From the NCBI GenBank assembly GCA_025927695.1, contig JAICLA010000005.1:1-34642 (forward strand): DNA of 34,642 nt. Reading direction: 5' to 3'. The notes under the pieces are model-generated. The model had not been told where the DNA came from and did no database searches. It saw only the letters and a program-made list of their open reading frames with translations. The stretch is from Terriglobales bacterium (lineage in GTDB: Bacteria > Acidobacteriota > Terriglobia > Terriglobales > Acidobacteriaceae). Every line of letters starts with the position of its first letter. Position 1 is the stretch's first letter. A program made the position numbers and the translations under genes. Positions 1-8,250 of the stretch are shown here, piece after piece.

Positions 1-336
1 GCCTGCCGCCGCTATCTCCTCATACGAGGCGCCCGCGCCGCGCTTTTCAAAATCGATGAGGCGCGGCTCGACGAAGGCGAGGTGCGTGTGGGAGTCGACG
101 AAGCCGGGGAGAACCGTTTTGCCGCTGCAATCGAGTTCTTTTAACTTGCGCTTATTCTTCTTGTACCAAGGGTGACGCAGGATGCCGGATTGCTTCCCTG
201 CCGCGACGATGCGTCCGCCTGCACAGAGCACCGCGGCATCTTTGATCAAACCAATGTCATTGAGTACCGCACCGCGGCGAGGCGTGGATCCGCCGCGCAG
301 GGTTGCGAGTTGCGAGATGTTGTGTAGGAGCAGCAC
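1..336 (-). CDS. hutI: Imidazolonepropionase, N-terminal part (cut by window edge)
   Basis: Third enzyme of histidine degradation; it hydrolyses imidazolonepropionate to formiminoglutamate. The reverse strand reads VLLLHNISQLATLRGG at the N-terminus, and further on GFVDSHTHLAF, the amidohydrolase metal-binding HxH motif, followed by GASYEEIAAAG, typical of HutI. Only the first 112 codons are in the window; the rest lies before base 1. The start is GTG at 336-334, directly after an in-frame TAG at 339-337, so it cannot begin further upstream. No clear Shine-Dalgarno precedes it. It follows hutU by 32 bases on the same strand, so it is probably co-transcribed and may depend on hutU translation. 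Family assignment is firm; the start is fairly sure because the N-terminus aligns with the usual HutI beginning. Confidence 0.9.
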   Translation of the reverse strand, partial: MLLLHNISQLATLRGGSTPRRGAVLNDIGLIKDAAVLCAGGRIVAAGKQSGILRHPWYKKNKRKLKELDCSGKTVLPGFVDSHTHLAFVEPRLIDFEKRGAGASYEEIAAAG

Positions 337-368
337 CTAGCAGCAAGCACCGAGCATCGAGTGACTCA

Positions 369-2051
369 TCACCGTGCTGAATCCTTCGTTGGGATGGGAA
401 TGTGATTTTTTTCGGCGAACTGCTCTGCTTCTTTGTAGCCGGCATCGGCGTGGCGGATGATTCCCATGCCGGGGTCGCACGTTAGTACGCGCTCGATGCG
501 TTTGGCCATGGCCTCGGTGCCGTCTGCTACAGTGACTTGACCTGCGTGCAATGAATAGCCGATGCCTACACCGCCGCCGTTGTGAACGGACACCCAACTG
601 GCTCCGCTGGCGGTGTTGAGCAGAGCGTTCAAGATAGGCCAATCAGCCACTGCGTCGCTGCCATCGAGCATCGATTCGGTCTCGCGGTAAGGCGAGGCCA
701 CCGAGCCGCAGTCGAGGTGGTCGCGTCCCATAACGATGGGAGCTTTCAGTTTGCCCTTCTTCACCAAATCGTTCATGGCTAACCCGAAGCGAGCGCGCTC
801 ACCGTATCCTAACCAGCAAATACGCGCTGGAAGACCCTGAAAATGAATGCGTTTCCTTGCTAAGTTAATCCATCGCTTTAATATTTCATTCTCTGGGAAA
901 AGTTCGAGAACGAGGTCATCAGTGACTGCGATATCGCTCGGCTCACCCGAGAGAGCTACCCACCGAAACGGCCCGCGACCTTCGCAAAAAAGCGGCCGGA
1001 TGTACGCGGGAACGAATCCGGGAAAGTCGTAGGCATTCTTCACGCCACGTTGATACGCGAACGTGCGGATGTTATTGCCGTAGTCGAAAGTGACCGAGCC
1101 CATCTTCTGCAGAGCCAGCATACCTTCGACGTGGCGCGCGATCGAGTCTAGCGATTTCTCCTGATACGCCTTCGGATCAGACTTGCGCAAAGCTAGCGCC
1201 GCTTCCAAACTCATCCCTGCGGGAACGTATCCGTTCAGCGGATCGTGGGCCGACGTCTGATCGGTCAAAAGGTCAGGCATCACACCGCGTGCCGCAAGTT
1301 CAGGGATCACGTCCGCGCAATTCCCCACCAAACCCACCGAGACAGCTTCCTTCTTGCGCACGGCGTTCTTCAAGATGCGTAGCGCCTCATCCAGTGAGTT
1401 GACCATGAAGTCGCAGTATCCGGTCTTGAGCCGCTTTTTAATGCGCTCGGCGTCAACGTCAATGCCCAGGAAAGCGGCGCCGGCCATAGTTGCAGCCAAA
1501 GGCTGCGCACCACCCATACCGCCCATGCCGCCACTTACTACAAGTTTGCCCTCGAGTGAGCCGCCAAAATGTTTGTCGGCCGCGGCGGAAAAGGTCTCAA
1601 AGGTTCCCTGCACTATGCCCTGCGAGCCGATGTAAATCCACGAGCCCGCGGTCATCTGTCCGTACATCATCAAGCCGACACGCTCAAGCTCGTTGAACTT
1701 TTCCCAGTTGGACCAATGTCCTACCAGGTTGGAATTCGCCAGCAGCACTCGCGGCGCGTAGTCGTGCGTCTTAAATACGCCTACCGGTTTACCAGACTGG
1801 ATGAGCAGCGTCTCGTCATTCTCCAGACGTTTTAGTTCGCGGATGATGGCGTGATAAGCCTCCCAACTGCGCGCAGCTTTTCCTGTCCCACCGTAGACGA
1901 CCAAATCCTGCGGGCGCTCTGCCACTTCAGGATCAAGGTTATTCATGAGCATGCGCATGGCGGCCTCTTGCTGCCAGCCTTTGCATGTGAGGGATGTGCC
2001 GCGCGGAGCTCTTGCGGGCGTGTAGGTGCCAGTGTCAGTCGAGACGGGCAT
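369..2051 (-). CDS. hutU: Urocanate hydratase
   Basis: Second enzyme of histidine degradation; it adds water to urocanate to give imidazolonepropionate, using a tightly bound NAD+ as electrophile, in the cytoplasm. The 560-residue product has the family's usual length. It has the glycine-rich NAD motif [14 protein letters not shown] (about 173-186), [13 protein letters not shown] (about 265-277) and the active-site segment [14 protein letters not shown], whose Cys412 matches the conserved urocanase cysteine. [18 protein letters not shown] follows. hutI lies directly downstream. hutH is not in the window. A perfect TATAAT lies only 8 bases before the ATG, so the message may be leaderless. Confidence 0.97.
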   Translation of the reverse strand: MPVSTDTGTYTPARAPRGTSLTCKGWQQEAAMRMLMNNLDPEVAERPQDLVVYGGTGKAARSWEAYHAIIRELKRLENDETLLIQSGKPVGVFKTHDYAPRVLLANSNLVGHWSNWEKFNELERVGLMMYGQMTAGSWIYIGSQGIVQGTFETFSAAADKHFGGSLEGKLVVSGGMGGMGGAQPLAATMAGAAFLGIDVDAERIKKRLKTGYCDFMVNSLDEALRILKNAVRKKEAVSVGLVGNCADVIPELAARGVMPDLLTDQTSAHDPLNGYVPAGMSLEAALALRKSDPKAYQEKSLDSIARHVEGMLALQKMGSVTFDYGNNIRTFAYQRGVKNAYDFPGFVPAYIRPLFCEGRGPFRWVALSGEPSDIAVTDDLVLELFPENEILKRWINLARKRIHFQGLPARICWLGYGERARFGLAMNDLVKKGKLKAPIVMGRDHLDCGSVASPYRETESMLDGSDAVADWPILNALLNTASGASWVSVHNGGGVGIGYSLHAGQVTVADGTEAMAKRIERVLTCDPGMGIIRHADAGYKEAEQFAEKNHIPIPTKDSAR

Positions 2052-2059
2052 AGGACTGA

Positions 2060-2065
2060 ATTATA
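2060..2065 (-). promoter_or_regulatory. Possible -10 element of hutU (leaderless start)
   Basis: The minus strand reads TATAAT, then 8 bases, then the hutU ATG at 2051. Transcription normally starts about 7 bases after the -10 hexamer, which would put the first base of the message at or next to the start codon. No good -35 hexamer is visible, and no Shine-Dalgarno precedes the ATG. The site lies in the 38-base gap after the pseudopilin gene, so hutU could also be read from upstream. Confidence 0.35.
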
Positions 2066-2089
2066 CGAGGCGCGCGGTGCGGGATCTCA

Positions 2090-2494
2090 TCACCACGAGC
2101 TATACGGCGTGCCATCAGTGCCCGTGCCACTGGCCCCGCTATGCACGTCAGTAATACCGGGCTCGGTCTGGTCGATGCTGCTATACAGGTCTTCCTGTAC
2201 GGTCACCCACGTGTCGCGTTGGCGCGTAAAAGGATCCATGGGAATCTCGCGCAGATAGCCGGCGGAGACCAAGTCATCCAGAGACTGCGGCGCACGCTCT
2301 TTGTCGAGCGTGTAGGCGTCTATGCACTTGCGCAGGGTGTCGAGATCAGTACGCAGAGTGGCTTCACGAGCGTGAGTCACCGACGCTTCAAACTTGGGGA
2401 CTGCGATGGCCATGAGGATCAAAATGATGAAGATCACGATCATCAATTCGATCAAAGTGAACCCGCGTTGCCGGTTTTTTCTCATCACGATCAT
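2090..2494 (-). CDS. Type II secretion/type IV pilin-like pseudopilin (GspG-like)
   Basis: A 134-residue prepilin-like protein. The short basic leader MIVMRKNRQRG is followed by the prepilin peptidase site G|FTLIELM, with the conserved Glu at +5 and a hydrophobic helix (about residues 12-32) that anchors and polymerises the subunit. The C-terminal part resembles major pseudopilins: a helical region, then DPFTRQRDTW (the DPW-like segment of GspG) and a short C-terminal loop. It lies 4 bases after the preceding pseudopilin gene and in the same operon as the secretin. It is probably a subunit of the periplasmic pseudopilus. Whether the machine secretes proteins or makes a pilus cannot be decided here, because no assembly ATPase or inner-membrane platform gene is in the window. 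Confidence 0.88.
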   Translation of the reverse strand: MIVMRKNRQRGFTLIELMIVIFIILILMAIAVPKFEASVTHAREATLRTDLDTLRKCIDAYTLDKERAPQSLDDLVSAGYLREIPMDPFTRQRDTWVTVQEDLYSSIDQTEPGITDVHSGASGTGTDGTPYSSW

Positions 2495-2498
2495 AGGT

Positions 2499-2978
2499 CT
2501 ACCAGTCCGCGTACTTGGTGCCGTCCAGCGCTGTGCCCTGCGACTTGGAGGTCACGTTGAAAACATTTTCGCCGCCCCATGAGTCAGACTTCGGATCATC
2601 CTGCATGGAGTGCAGGTTCCATTCTGCCTTGCCCGTCATCGGGTCGATAGGAATAGAACGCAGGAAACGCACTTTCTTTCCCTGTACATCGACTCCATCT
2701 ACAAGCGTTTCCAGATCCGGTGGGTAGCCTTCTGTTCCAACCTTGATCTGGAACGCCCCGCGATCGGCTGCATCTTTGTAGCGATCAATGGCGTCGCGCA
2801 TCTGCCACAGTGCATAATGCAAATCGCGCTCTTTCGTACGTCGAACTTGAACGCGTGCGAGCGGAACAGCCGCGCCGACCAAAATAGAAATAATAGTGAG
2901 CGCAATGATCAGCTCGATCAACGTGACGCCGCGTTCGGCTCTACGCTGATCAGCTCGGATTACTGCTTTCACTATCAC
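2499..2978 (-). CDS. Second pseudopilin with prepilin N-terminus
   Basis: A 159-residue prepilin-like protein starting at GTG (2978-2976), 2 bases after the secretin gene. The leader VIVKAVIRADQRRAERG is 17 residues long and ends at the cleavage site G|VTLIELIIA. Valine at +1 is unusual, since Phe or Met is common, but Glu at +5 is kept. A hydrophobic helix follows, then a soluble domain with IPIDPMTGKAEWNL, again the DP..W pattern of GspG-type subunits, and the C-terminus DGTKYADW resembles the end of its neighbour (DGTPYSSW). The two pseudopilins look like diverged tandem copies. It probably forms part of the same pseudopilus. Confidence 0.86.
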   Translation of the reverse strand: MIVKAVIRADQRRAERGVTLIELIIALTIISILVGAAVPLARVQVRRTKERDLHYALWQMRDAIDRYKDAADRGAFQIKVGTEGYPPDLETLVDGVDVQGKKVRFLRSIPIDPMTGKAEWNLHSMQDDPKSDSWGGENVFNVTSKSQGTALDGTKYADW

Positions 2979-2980
2979 AG

Positions 2981-5281
2981 CTATTTCACCGTTACATTCA
3001 AAGCTGCCGAAGGCACGGGCACCACTTGCATAGTGCTGTTACGCATCATGGGGCGCAGAGCGATCGTGGCTTGGCCCGGATTCTTGGCCTGGAATGTCAG
3101 CTCGTACAGCACGCCATCGCCGGTCACTCCGCCACTGCCCGGAGGACGGGTTGCACTGGCCTGCACGCTGCCCGGGTCTTCACGATGGACAAGTGCTACA
3201 GCCTGTCCGTCTTTGGTCAGCAGATTACCGTTGGCAATGCCCATGAATTGCAGGACGTTCGGGTCGTAGCTGATCTGCATAGGCGCAGAGAAAACATCCT
3301 GAGCTCCGCTCACACTTACTTTCACAGTGAATGTGGAACCCTTAGTCGGAGTCAGCACAGACGAATCAAGTCGCAACGCCGTGCTGCGTGGGACCGAAGG
3401 CGTAGGTGAAGCGGTAGCGGGATTGTTTGTTGGCGCGATTACCGAAGTCTCCTTAGGCGCGGCTGCAGTCGGCGGTGATTGTACGGCCGGTGTGGCAGGA
3501 GTAGTCGGCGCGGGCCTGGCCGTGACGCGGCGCAGGTCAAGATAGTTGGCCGTACCGATATCAATGGCCTTGGTGTTGAGATCAGTGAGCTCTTGCGAGC
3601 GAACAATGTGCGGGATCAGAACGAAGACGATCTCATTATCAATGCGCTCTTTGTTAGTCGAGGAAAAGAAATACTTGAGAATAGGGATCTGGGAGAGCCA
3701 CGGCAGCCCTGCCAGTGACTCGGAATCTGTCTGCTCGAAGATACCGCCCACAATGTTGACTTCGCCTTCTTTCAGGCGAATGTCATGCTCGATCTTGCGT
3801 TGGCTGATGATGGGCTGTGAGATGCCGCCAATGTTGCTGTTGCCGGTCACGCTGGAAACGTCGAGCGAAAGCTTGAGGCCGATCTCGCGGCCAGGATAAA
3901 CGCGTGGCGTTACATCAATATTCACGCCCACATCAAGATATTGGAACTGAGTGTTCACCAATCCGGTAGACGCGCCGAGCACGCCGCCAATGGGGTTACC
4001 GACTGAGCCGGTGGCAATAGGAACGCGATCGCCGATCTTAAGCGAAGCCTTTACACCGTCTGACGCCCGGATCTCAGGGTTCTGCAAGAGCTTGCTGTTA
4101 TTGTCAGTAAAAAGAAAGTTCGCCGTAGCGGCCGGAATGGACACCGCGAAATCGGTCGCCTTGAGAGCCTGGAATGAGTTCAGCGTCAGCGTGTTGTTAT
4201 TTGTGGTTGTAGTTGGCGTTCCGCCATTGGTAGAAGGCGTGGTAGTAATCCCGCTCGTGGGGCCGGTAAGCTGCACGGCCGCGGATGCAGGCGGGGTTAT
4301 CCCTAAGTTGCGCAGCTTGTCACGCCGAACCTGCATAATGGCGATATCGACGATGACCTCAGGCTTGCCCTTATCCAGATCATTGATGAGCTTTTCTGCC
4401 ATCGCAACTTTGTCTGGTGTGTCGCGAATGATGATGGCGTTCTGCGAGTTCACCTGCTGCATCTTCTGAAGCTCAAGCACCTGGCGGAGGACGGTTGTGA
4501 TGTCCTGCAAGTCAGTCGGCGTAGAAATATTGGAGAGGTAGAACGTTTTCAAAACGTTCTCTTCCAGTTCCTTGCGCTTCGAGGGCGTGTTTTGCGCCAC
4601 GTAGATGGTGTTCGGCGTGACCGGACGCCAGAAGGTGCCTGATTGGAAGGCGAGAATGTCCAACGCCTCTTGGAGCGACACGCCATTGAGCTTTAGCGTG
4701 ATGCGCTTGGGTACATATTCGGAATCGAACAGAACGTTTATGCCGGCCAGTTTGCCGATGGTCTCATAGATATATTTGCCATCATTGGTGATCTCAAGCG
4801 TGAGCGGCTGTTCAGAGAGCGGAGCTAGTTCGATAGGGCCCGCAGCTTCGTCCAGTCGTTTCGCGATGGGCGATTCGGGTGGCGGGGGCGCTTTGCCCGT
4901 CGGAGCGGCGGCGGCCGCATCGATCATTGCCTGGGTGCGTTTAGCCTCCTGAAAGGCGATGGCCATTGACGGGTCAGCTTTTGCTGCAGCGTCAAACTCA
5001 GCCATTGCACCTTGAAGGTCTCCTGCTTCGCGCAAGACTTGACCCTTGTTTACATGTGCGGACGAAGCTAGAAAGCGTGTACGCAGGAACGCGACGCGAT
5101 ACTTCATCTCGGCGGGCTTTTGGTCATAGCACTGCTTATAAGCTTCGTAGGCGGTGATATAGTCCTGGCGCGCCTCGGCTTCTTGAGCCTTCTTGAAAAG
5201 GGTGCGAAGAGATTCACCTGAAGCACTTGCGGCGAGCACTAGGACAAGCAGTAGCGAGGTAATACGGGGTAAATGTCTCAA
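2981..5281 (-). CDS. Outer-membrane secretin with N-terminal TPR and C-terminal cohesin-like domain
   Basis: A GspD/PilQ-type secretin, the multimeric outer-membrane gate of secretion or pilus machines. Of 766 residues, 1-22 form a signal peptide; about 25-125 look like TPR helices; 155-230 resemble an STN/N0-type domain; 240-305 resemble a secretin N domain; about 385-565 form the secretin core, with VPIATGSVGNPIGG, QYLDVGVNIDVTPRV and GEVNIVGGIFEQ...LAGLPWLSQIP. A Pro/Thr/Ala-rich linker (about 588-635) leads to a 125-residue C-terminal domain resembling cohesin folds (FTVKVSVSGAQDVFSAPMQI, YDPNVLQF). A Thr/Asn-rich loop (347-366) sits inside the core. The start is TTG at 5281-5279, supported by AAGGAG five bases upstream. 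The pseudopilin genes follow within 2 bases. The TPR and cohesin ends are extra compared with classic GspD. Confidence 0.9.
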   Translation of the reverse strand: MRHLPRITSLLLVLVLAASASGESLRTLFKKAQEAEARQDYITAYEAYKQCYDQKPAEMKYRVAFLRTRFLASSAHVNKGQVLREAGDLQGAMAEFDAAAKADPSMAIAFQEAKRTQAMIDAAAAAPTGKAPPPPESPIAKRLDEAAGPIELAPLSEQPLTLEITNDGKYIYETIGKLAGINVLFDSEYVPKRITLKLNGVSLQEALDILAFQSGTFWRPVTPNTIYVAQNTPSKRKELEENVLKTFYLSNISTPTDLQDITTVLRQVLELQKMQQVNSQNAIIIRDTPDKVAMAEKLINDLDKGKPEVIVDIAIMQVRRDKLRNLGITPPASAAVQLTGPTSGITTTPSTNGGTPTTTTNNNTLTLNSFQALKATDFAVSIPAATANFLFTDNNSKLLQNPEIRASDGVKASLKIGDRVPIATGSVGNPIGGVLGASTGLVNTQFQYLDVGVNIDVTPRVYPGREIGLKLSLDVSSVTGNSNIGGISQPIISQRKIEHDIRLKEGEVNIVGGIFEQTDSESLAGLPWLSQIPILKYFFSSTNKERIDNEIVFVLIPHIVRSQELTDLNTKAIDIGTANYLDLRRVTARPAPTTPATPAVQSPPTAAAPKETSVIAPTNNPATASPTPSVPRSTALRLDSSVLTPTKGSTFTVKVSVSGAQDVFSAPMQISYDPNVLQFMGIANGNLLTKDGQAVALVHREDPGSVQASATRPPGSGGVTGDGVLYELTFQAKNPGQATIALRPMMRNSTMQVVPVPSAALNVTVK

Positions 5282-5286
5282 ACCCT

Positions 5287-5292
5287 CTCCTT
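5287..5292 (-). promoter_or_regulatory. Shine-Dalgarno fixing the TTG start of the secretin
   Basis: The minus strand reads AAGGAG followed by AGGGT and then TTG at 5281-5279. Sequence and spacing (5 bases) are near ideal, so the TTG codon is the real start, and it gives a complete signal peptide. Confidence 0.7.
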
Positions 5293-5387
5293 ACGGAATA
5301 TTTGCAGTCGCTAACAACTCTACTCCAGCCGCGGACCCATTCTGCGCGGTGCGAAAAGTGCTAAAAGGGGCCGTCTCCTGATTGGCG

Positions 5388-5396
5388 ATTATAACA
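5388..5396 (-). promoter_or_regulatory. Extended -10 promoter for the secretin operon
   Basis: The minus strand reads TGTTATAAT, a TGn extension plus a perfect TATAAT. No good -35 hexamer lies 16-18 bases upstream, as is common for extended -10 promoters. Transcription would start near 5380, giving a leader of about 100 bases before the secretin TTG. I see no clear regulatory hairpin in that leader. Confidence 0.45.
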
Positions 5397-5420
5397 GCAT
5401 CAATCCAGCTAAGTAGAAGA

Positions 5421-5449
5421 TTAGCAAGATGATGTGCATGTGTTAGATT
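5421..5449 (+). promoter_or_regulatory. Sigma-70-like promoter for smpB
   Basis: TTAGCA (5421-5426) and TAGATT (5444-5449) are separated by 17 bases, each matching 4 of 6 consensus positions. TGT directly before TAGATT adds an extended -10. Transcription would start near 5456, before both candidate smpB ATG codons. The secretin promoter points the other way about 25 bases to the left, so this is a divergent promoter region. Confidence 0.4.
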
Positions 5450-5485
5450 AAATTTTTGGACGCTGCTGCCCACCCTTTTGTGAGC

Positions 5486-6040
5486 ATGCCCGCCACAACA
5501 AAGAACGTTATGTCCCGCCAAAGCTTGCATCAAACAAAACCCGAGAAGCCCAAGAATCCGAAGCGCGATCCCGTGGCGGCCGGCCAGCGCGATGCTACGT
5601 TCAATCGCGCGGCCAGCCACAATTACTTTCTTTCAGACAATTTTGAAGCTGGCATTGAACTTCGCGGTACTGAGGTCAAATCCGTGCGCCACGGGCTTGC
5701 CAATTTAAAAGACTCATACGGGCTCATTAAAGATGACGAGCTATGGTTGTTGAACGCGCATATCGGCCCATATGAGCATGGCAATATTTACAACCATGAA
5801 CCCACCCGCACGCGAAAGCTGCTGGTTAAAAAAGAAGAGTTGAGAAAACTGACGGGCAAGCTTCAGCAAAAGGGCTTTACGCTGATCCCCACACGAATGT
5901 ACTTCAAGAACGGCCGAGTGAAAGTCGAACTAGCTCTGGCCAAAGGCAAACAGCATTGGGACAAGCGCGAGACCGAACGCCAGCGCACGGATGAGAAAGA
6001 AGCGCGCGCGGCGATTCGGCAGAGGAAGTCGCGAGAGTAG
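5486..6040 (+). CDS. smpB: SsrA-binding protein SmpB
   Basis: Binds tmRNA and delivers it to stalled ribosomes during trans-translation. The core is clear: NRAASHNYFLSDNFEAGIEL, GTEVKSVRHGLANLKDSY, HIGPYEHGNIYNHEP, TRTRKLLVKKEEL, and the basic tail KGKQHWDKRETE...REA-like segment that enters the ribosomal mRNA channel. The conserved core begins about 40 residues after this start, so the N-terminal extension is long and basic. ATG at 5486 or 5510 could be the start; neither has a good Shine-Dalgarno, and a TTG at 5456 lies at the predicted transcription start and is unlikely. The stop codon abuts the stop of the convergent leuB-like gene with no base between. No tmRNA gene is visible nearby. 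Confidence 0.95.
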   Translation: MPATTKNVMSRQSLHQTKPEKPKNPKRDPVAAGQRDATFNRAASHNYFLSDNFEAGIELRGTEVKSVRHGLANLKDSYGLIKDDELWLLNAHIGPYEHGNIYNHEPTRTRKLLVKKEELRKLTGKLQQKGFTLIPTRMYFKNGRVKVELALAKGKQHWDKRETERQRTDEKEARAAIRQRKSRE

Positions 6041-7093
6041 TCACTTTCCTACTTGTTCCGCGATCCACCCGGCACATTCATTCGTGCCCAAAGTCCCGCC
6101 GACATCTGATGTCGTCTTCTTCTGCTGCACCGCGGCGAGGACAGCCGCATTGATCTTGGCCGAGTCGGCGGCGAAGCCAAGATGCTCGAGCATCATGGCT
6201 GCCGTTGAGATGGCGCCGATGGGATTTGCGATGTTCTTTCCCGCGAATGGCGGCGCTGAACCATGCACCGGTTCGAACATTGAGGTCTTGCCTGGATGAA
6301 TGTTGCCGCTAGCGGCCATGCCGAGTCCACCCTGGAGTGCGGCGGCGAGATCGGTGATGATGTCACCGAACATGTTGTTGGTCACGATCACGTCAAACTG
6401 TTTCGGATCGCGCACCATATGCGTGCAGAGCGCGTCTACGTACATATGTTGAGTTTGAATCGAGGGATATTCCGCGGCAACGATCTTGAACACACGTTGC
6501 CAGAGTCCACCGGCGAAGGTCATGACGTTGGATTTGTCTGACATCAGGACTTTCTTCCGACCATTCGCTTTCGCATACTCAAATGCAAAGCGGATCACGC
6601 GCTCCACTCCCTTACGCGTGTTGAAGTCTTCCTGAGTGGCGATCTCGTCAGGGGTTCCGAGTTTGAGATTGCCGCCCGCGTCCACGTAGGGGCCTTCGGT
6701 ATTCTCGCGGATGACGGTGAAATCCACGTCCGCGGGCTTCACATTTTTGAGCGGACAAAGCGATTCATCCAGCAACTTCACCGGCCGCACATTCGCGTAC
6801 AGGTCCATCTTGAACCGCATGCCCAGCAGAATCTCTTTGGCGTGAATGTTGGTGGGAACGCGTGGGTCGCCGAGCGCGCCGACAAAGATGGCATCGAAGT
6901 CGCGATTGAGCATGGTGAAGCCGTCGGCGGGAATGGTCGTGCCGTCTTTGAGGTAGCGGTCGGCGGACCAATCGAATTCAGTGAACTCGATGTTTGCCGC
7001 TGCACCGGTGGCGCGCACCACGTTCAGCGCTGCGGGGATTACCTCTTTACCGATGCCGTCGCCCGGCACCACTGCGATTCTTTTCTTCGCCAT
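6041..7093 (-). CDS. leuB: 3-isopropylmalate dehydrogenase-like decarboxylating dehydrogenase
   Basis: A member of the NAD-dependent beta-decarboxylating dehydrogenases, most like LeuB, which oxidises and decarboxylates 3-isopropylmalate in leucine synthesis. Numbered from MAKKRIAVV, the substrate and metal ligands fall where LeuB has them: R93, R103 (NVRP), R129 and Y136 (RENTEGPY), K187 (SDKSN), D220, D244 and D248 (MFGDIITD). [18 protein letters not shown] is the adenine-binding region. The Leu-Leu pair before R93 fits an isopropylmalate pocket, but tartrate or D-malate dehydrogenases share most motifs, and no leuACD genes are nearby. The first ATG (7105) is four codons upstream; 7093 fits the family start better. 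It is convergent with smpB. Confidence 0.72.
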   Translation of the reverse strand: MAKKRIAVVPGDGIGKEVIPAALNVVRATGAAANIEFTEFDWSADRYLKDGTTIPADGFTMLNRDFDAIFVGALGDPRVPTNIHAKEILLGMRFKMDLYANVRPVKLLDESLCPLKNVKPADVDFTVIRENTEGPYVDAGGNLKLGTPDEIATQEDFNTRKGVERVIRFAFEYAKANGRKKVLMSDKSNVMTFAGGLWQRVFKIVAAEYPSIQTQHMYVDALCTHMVRDPKQFDVIVTNNMFGDIITDLAAALQGGLGMAASGNIHPGKTSMFEPVHGSAPPFAGKNIANPIGAISTAAMMLEHLGFAADSAKINAAVLAAVQQKKTTSDVGGTLGTNECAGWIAEQVGK

Positions 7094-7154
7094 GCGCATC
7101 AACATAACAGAAAAGACGGATGTGTTGGCGGAGCGGCGAAGCTTCGCGATTGGC

Positions 7155-7160
7155 TATAAT
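7155..7160 (+). promoter_or_regulatory. Possible -10 element upstream of ygfZ
   Basis: A perfect TATAAT ends 13 bases before the ygfZ ATG at 7174. No -35 hexamer with normal spacing is seen. GAAGG (7162-7166) looks like a Shine-Dalgarno but would lie at or before the predicted transcription start, so promoter and ribosome site cannot both be used as written. Confidence 0.25.
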
Positions 7161-7173
7161 CGAAGGTTCACCA

Positions 7174-8241
7174 ATGAGCGAAATCGGCACAATAACGAAG
7201 TCTGCTCTGGCGGCGAAGCTGGCGGCCGAAGGCGCGACTATGAGCGAATACGCGGGCGTGGAGACGGCGGCGCGCTTCGGCGATCCGTCGGCAGAGTTCG
7301 CGGCCATCACGCGGGACTGCGGTATTTACGACCTGGGATGGCGCGGAAAGATCGCCGTGACGGGCGGCGACCGCTTCCGCTGGCTCAACGGTATGGTCAC
7401 CAACAACATCAAAGACCTGAAGCCGAATCATGGCAATTACAACTTTTTGCTCAACGCGCAAGGCCGCATCCAAGGCGACATGTACGCCTACAACCGCGGC
7501 GACAGAATCTTGCTCGACACCGAGCATTCGCAAGTGGCGCACCTCATGCACACGCTTGATCACTTCATCATCATGGACGATGTTGAACTGGCAGATGTGA
7601 GTGAGCAGATTACGTCGATCGGCGTGCAGGGGCCGAAGGCGAAGGATGCGTTGAAAGCGGTAGGTATCGAGCCTTCATGTGCTGATCCGCTGGTCGTATG
7701 CGACGTGAAGTGGAAGGGTGCAAACGTGGCGGTGACACGTATGGCTAGCGATGATTTTCTGACATACGAGATTTGGCTTTCGCCTGAGACTGCGCCGGCG
7801 TTATGGGACGCGCTGAAGAATGCCGGCGCGAAGCCTGTGGGTACCGAAGCGCTGGAGATGTTTCGCGTGTTGGCGGGTGTGCCCAAATACGGAACCGATA
7901 TTCGAGAGCGCGAGCTGCCACAAGAGACGGAACAGAAACACGCACTGAATTTCACCAAAGGTTGTTATATCGGGCAGGAGATCGTGGAGCGCATCCGCTC
8001 ACAAGGCAATCTGCATCGCGCATTCACAGGATTTGAATTGGCGACGGCCATTGCAGTTCCGGCGAAAGTTGAAGACGAAACCGGTAAGGAAGTTGGTCAG
8101 GTCACTTCCATGGCGACGATTCCCGGCCCATCGGGTGAACGCGTGCTTGCACTCGGATACATTCGCCGCGAAGCGCGCGACCGCATTCTGAAAGCTAGCG
8201 GAGCGAACCTGAAGCCTGCCGCAGTTCCCTTTAAATTGTGA
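7174..8241 (+). CDS. ygfZ: YgfZ/GcvT-family folate-binding protein (Fe-S cluster maintenance)
   Basis: A tetrahydrofolate-binding protein related to the glycine-cleavage T protein. In other bacteria and mitochondria (IBA57) the family helps make or repair certain Fe-S enzymes. The 355-residue product has the family signature KGCYIGQE at 262-269, with the key Cys264, followed by IVERIRSQG. The N-terminal half has the GcvT-like segment LNGMVTNNIKDL...NAQGRI. The start is ATG at 7174; an upstream in-frame ATG at 7120 would overlap the divergent gene's promoter region and adds no family sequence. It heads a run of plus-strand genes to 11794. Confidence 0.9.
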   Translation: MSEIGTITKSALAAKLAAEGATMSEYAGVETAARFGDPSAEFAAITRDCGIYDLGWRGKIAVTGGDRFRWLNGMVTNNIKDLKPNHGNYNFLLNAQGRIQGDMYAYNRGDRILLDTEHSQVAHLMHTLDHFIIMDDVELADVSEQITSIGVQGPKAKDALKAVGIEPSCADPLVVCDVKWKGANVAVTRMASDDFLTYEIWLSPETAPALWDALKNAGAKPVGTEALEMFRVLAGVPKYGTDIRERELPQETEQKHALNFTKGCYIGQEIVERIRSQGNLHRAFTGFELATAIAVPAKVEDETGKEVGQVTSMATIPGPSGERVLALGYIRREARDRILKASGANLKPAAVPFKL

Positions 8242-8250
8242 GCGAAAACT

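Noticed and set aside
302-345. Short tandem repeats (GTTGCGA twice, AGCAGCA twice) at the hutI start
   Set aside because: The first repeat codes for the normal HutI N-terminus (SQLATL), and the second is too short and simple to call an element.
4180-4260. Thr/Asn-rich repeat in the secretin
   Set aside because: A low-complexity loop in the secretin core, with no larger repeat unit.
3951-4469. 172-codon open frame on the plus strand inside the secretin gene
   Set aside because: It is antisense to a clear secretin core, lacks family motifs and a ribosome site.
5282-5485. tmRNA (ssrA) beside smpB
   Set aside because: The 200-base gap is too short for a tmRNA and shows no tRNA-like ends or tag reading frame.
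6981-7559. 192-codon plus-strand frame overlapping ygfZ
   Set aside because: It is out of frame with the recognisable YgfZ sequence and Arg/Gly-rich, as expected of a shifted frame in GC-rich DNA.
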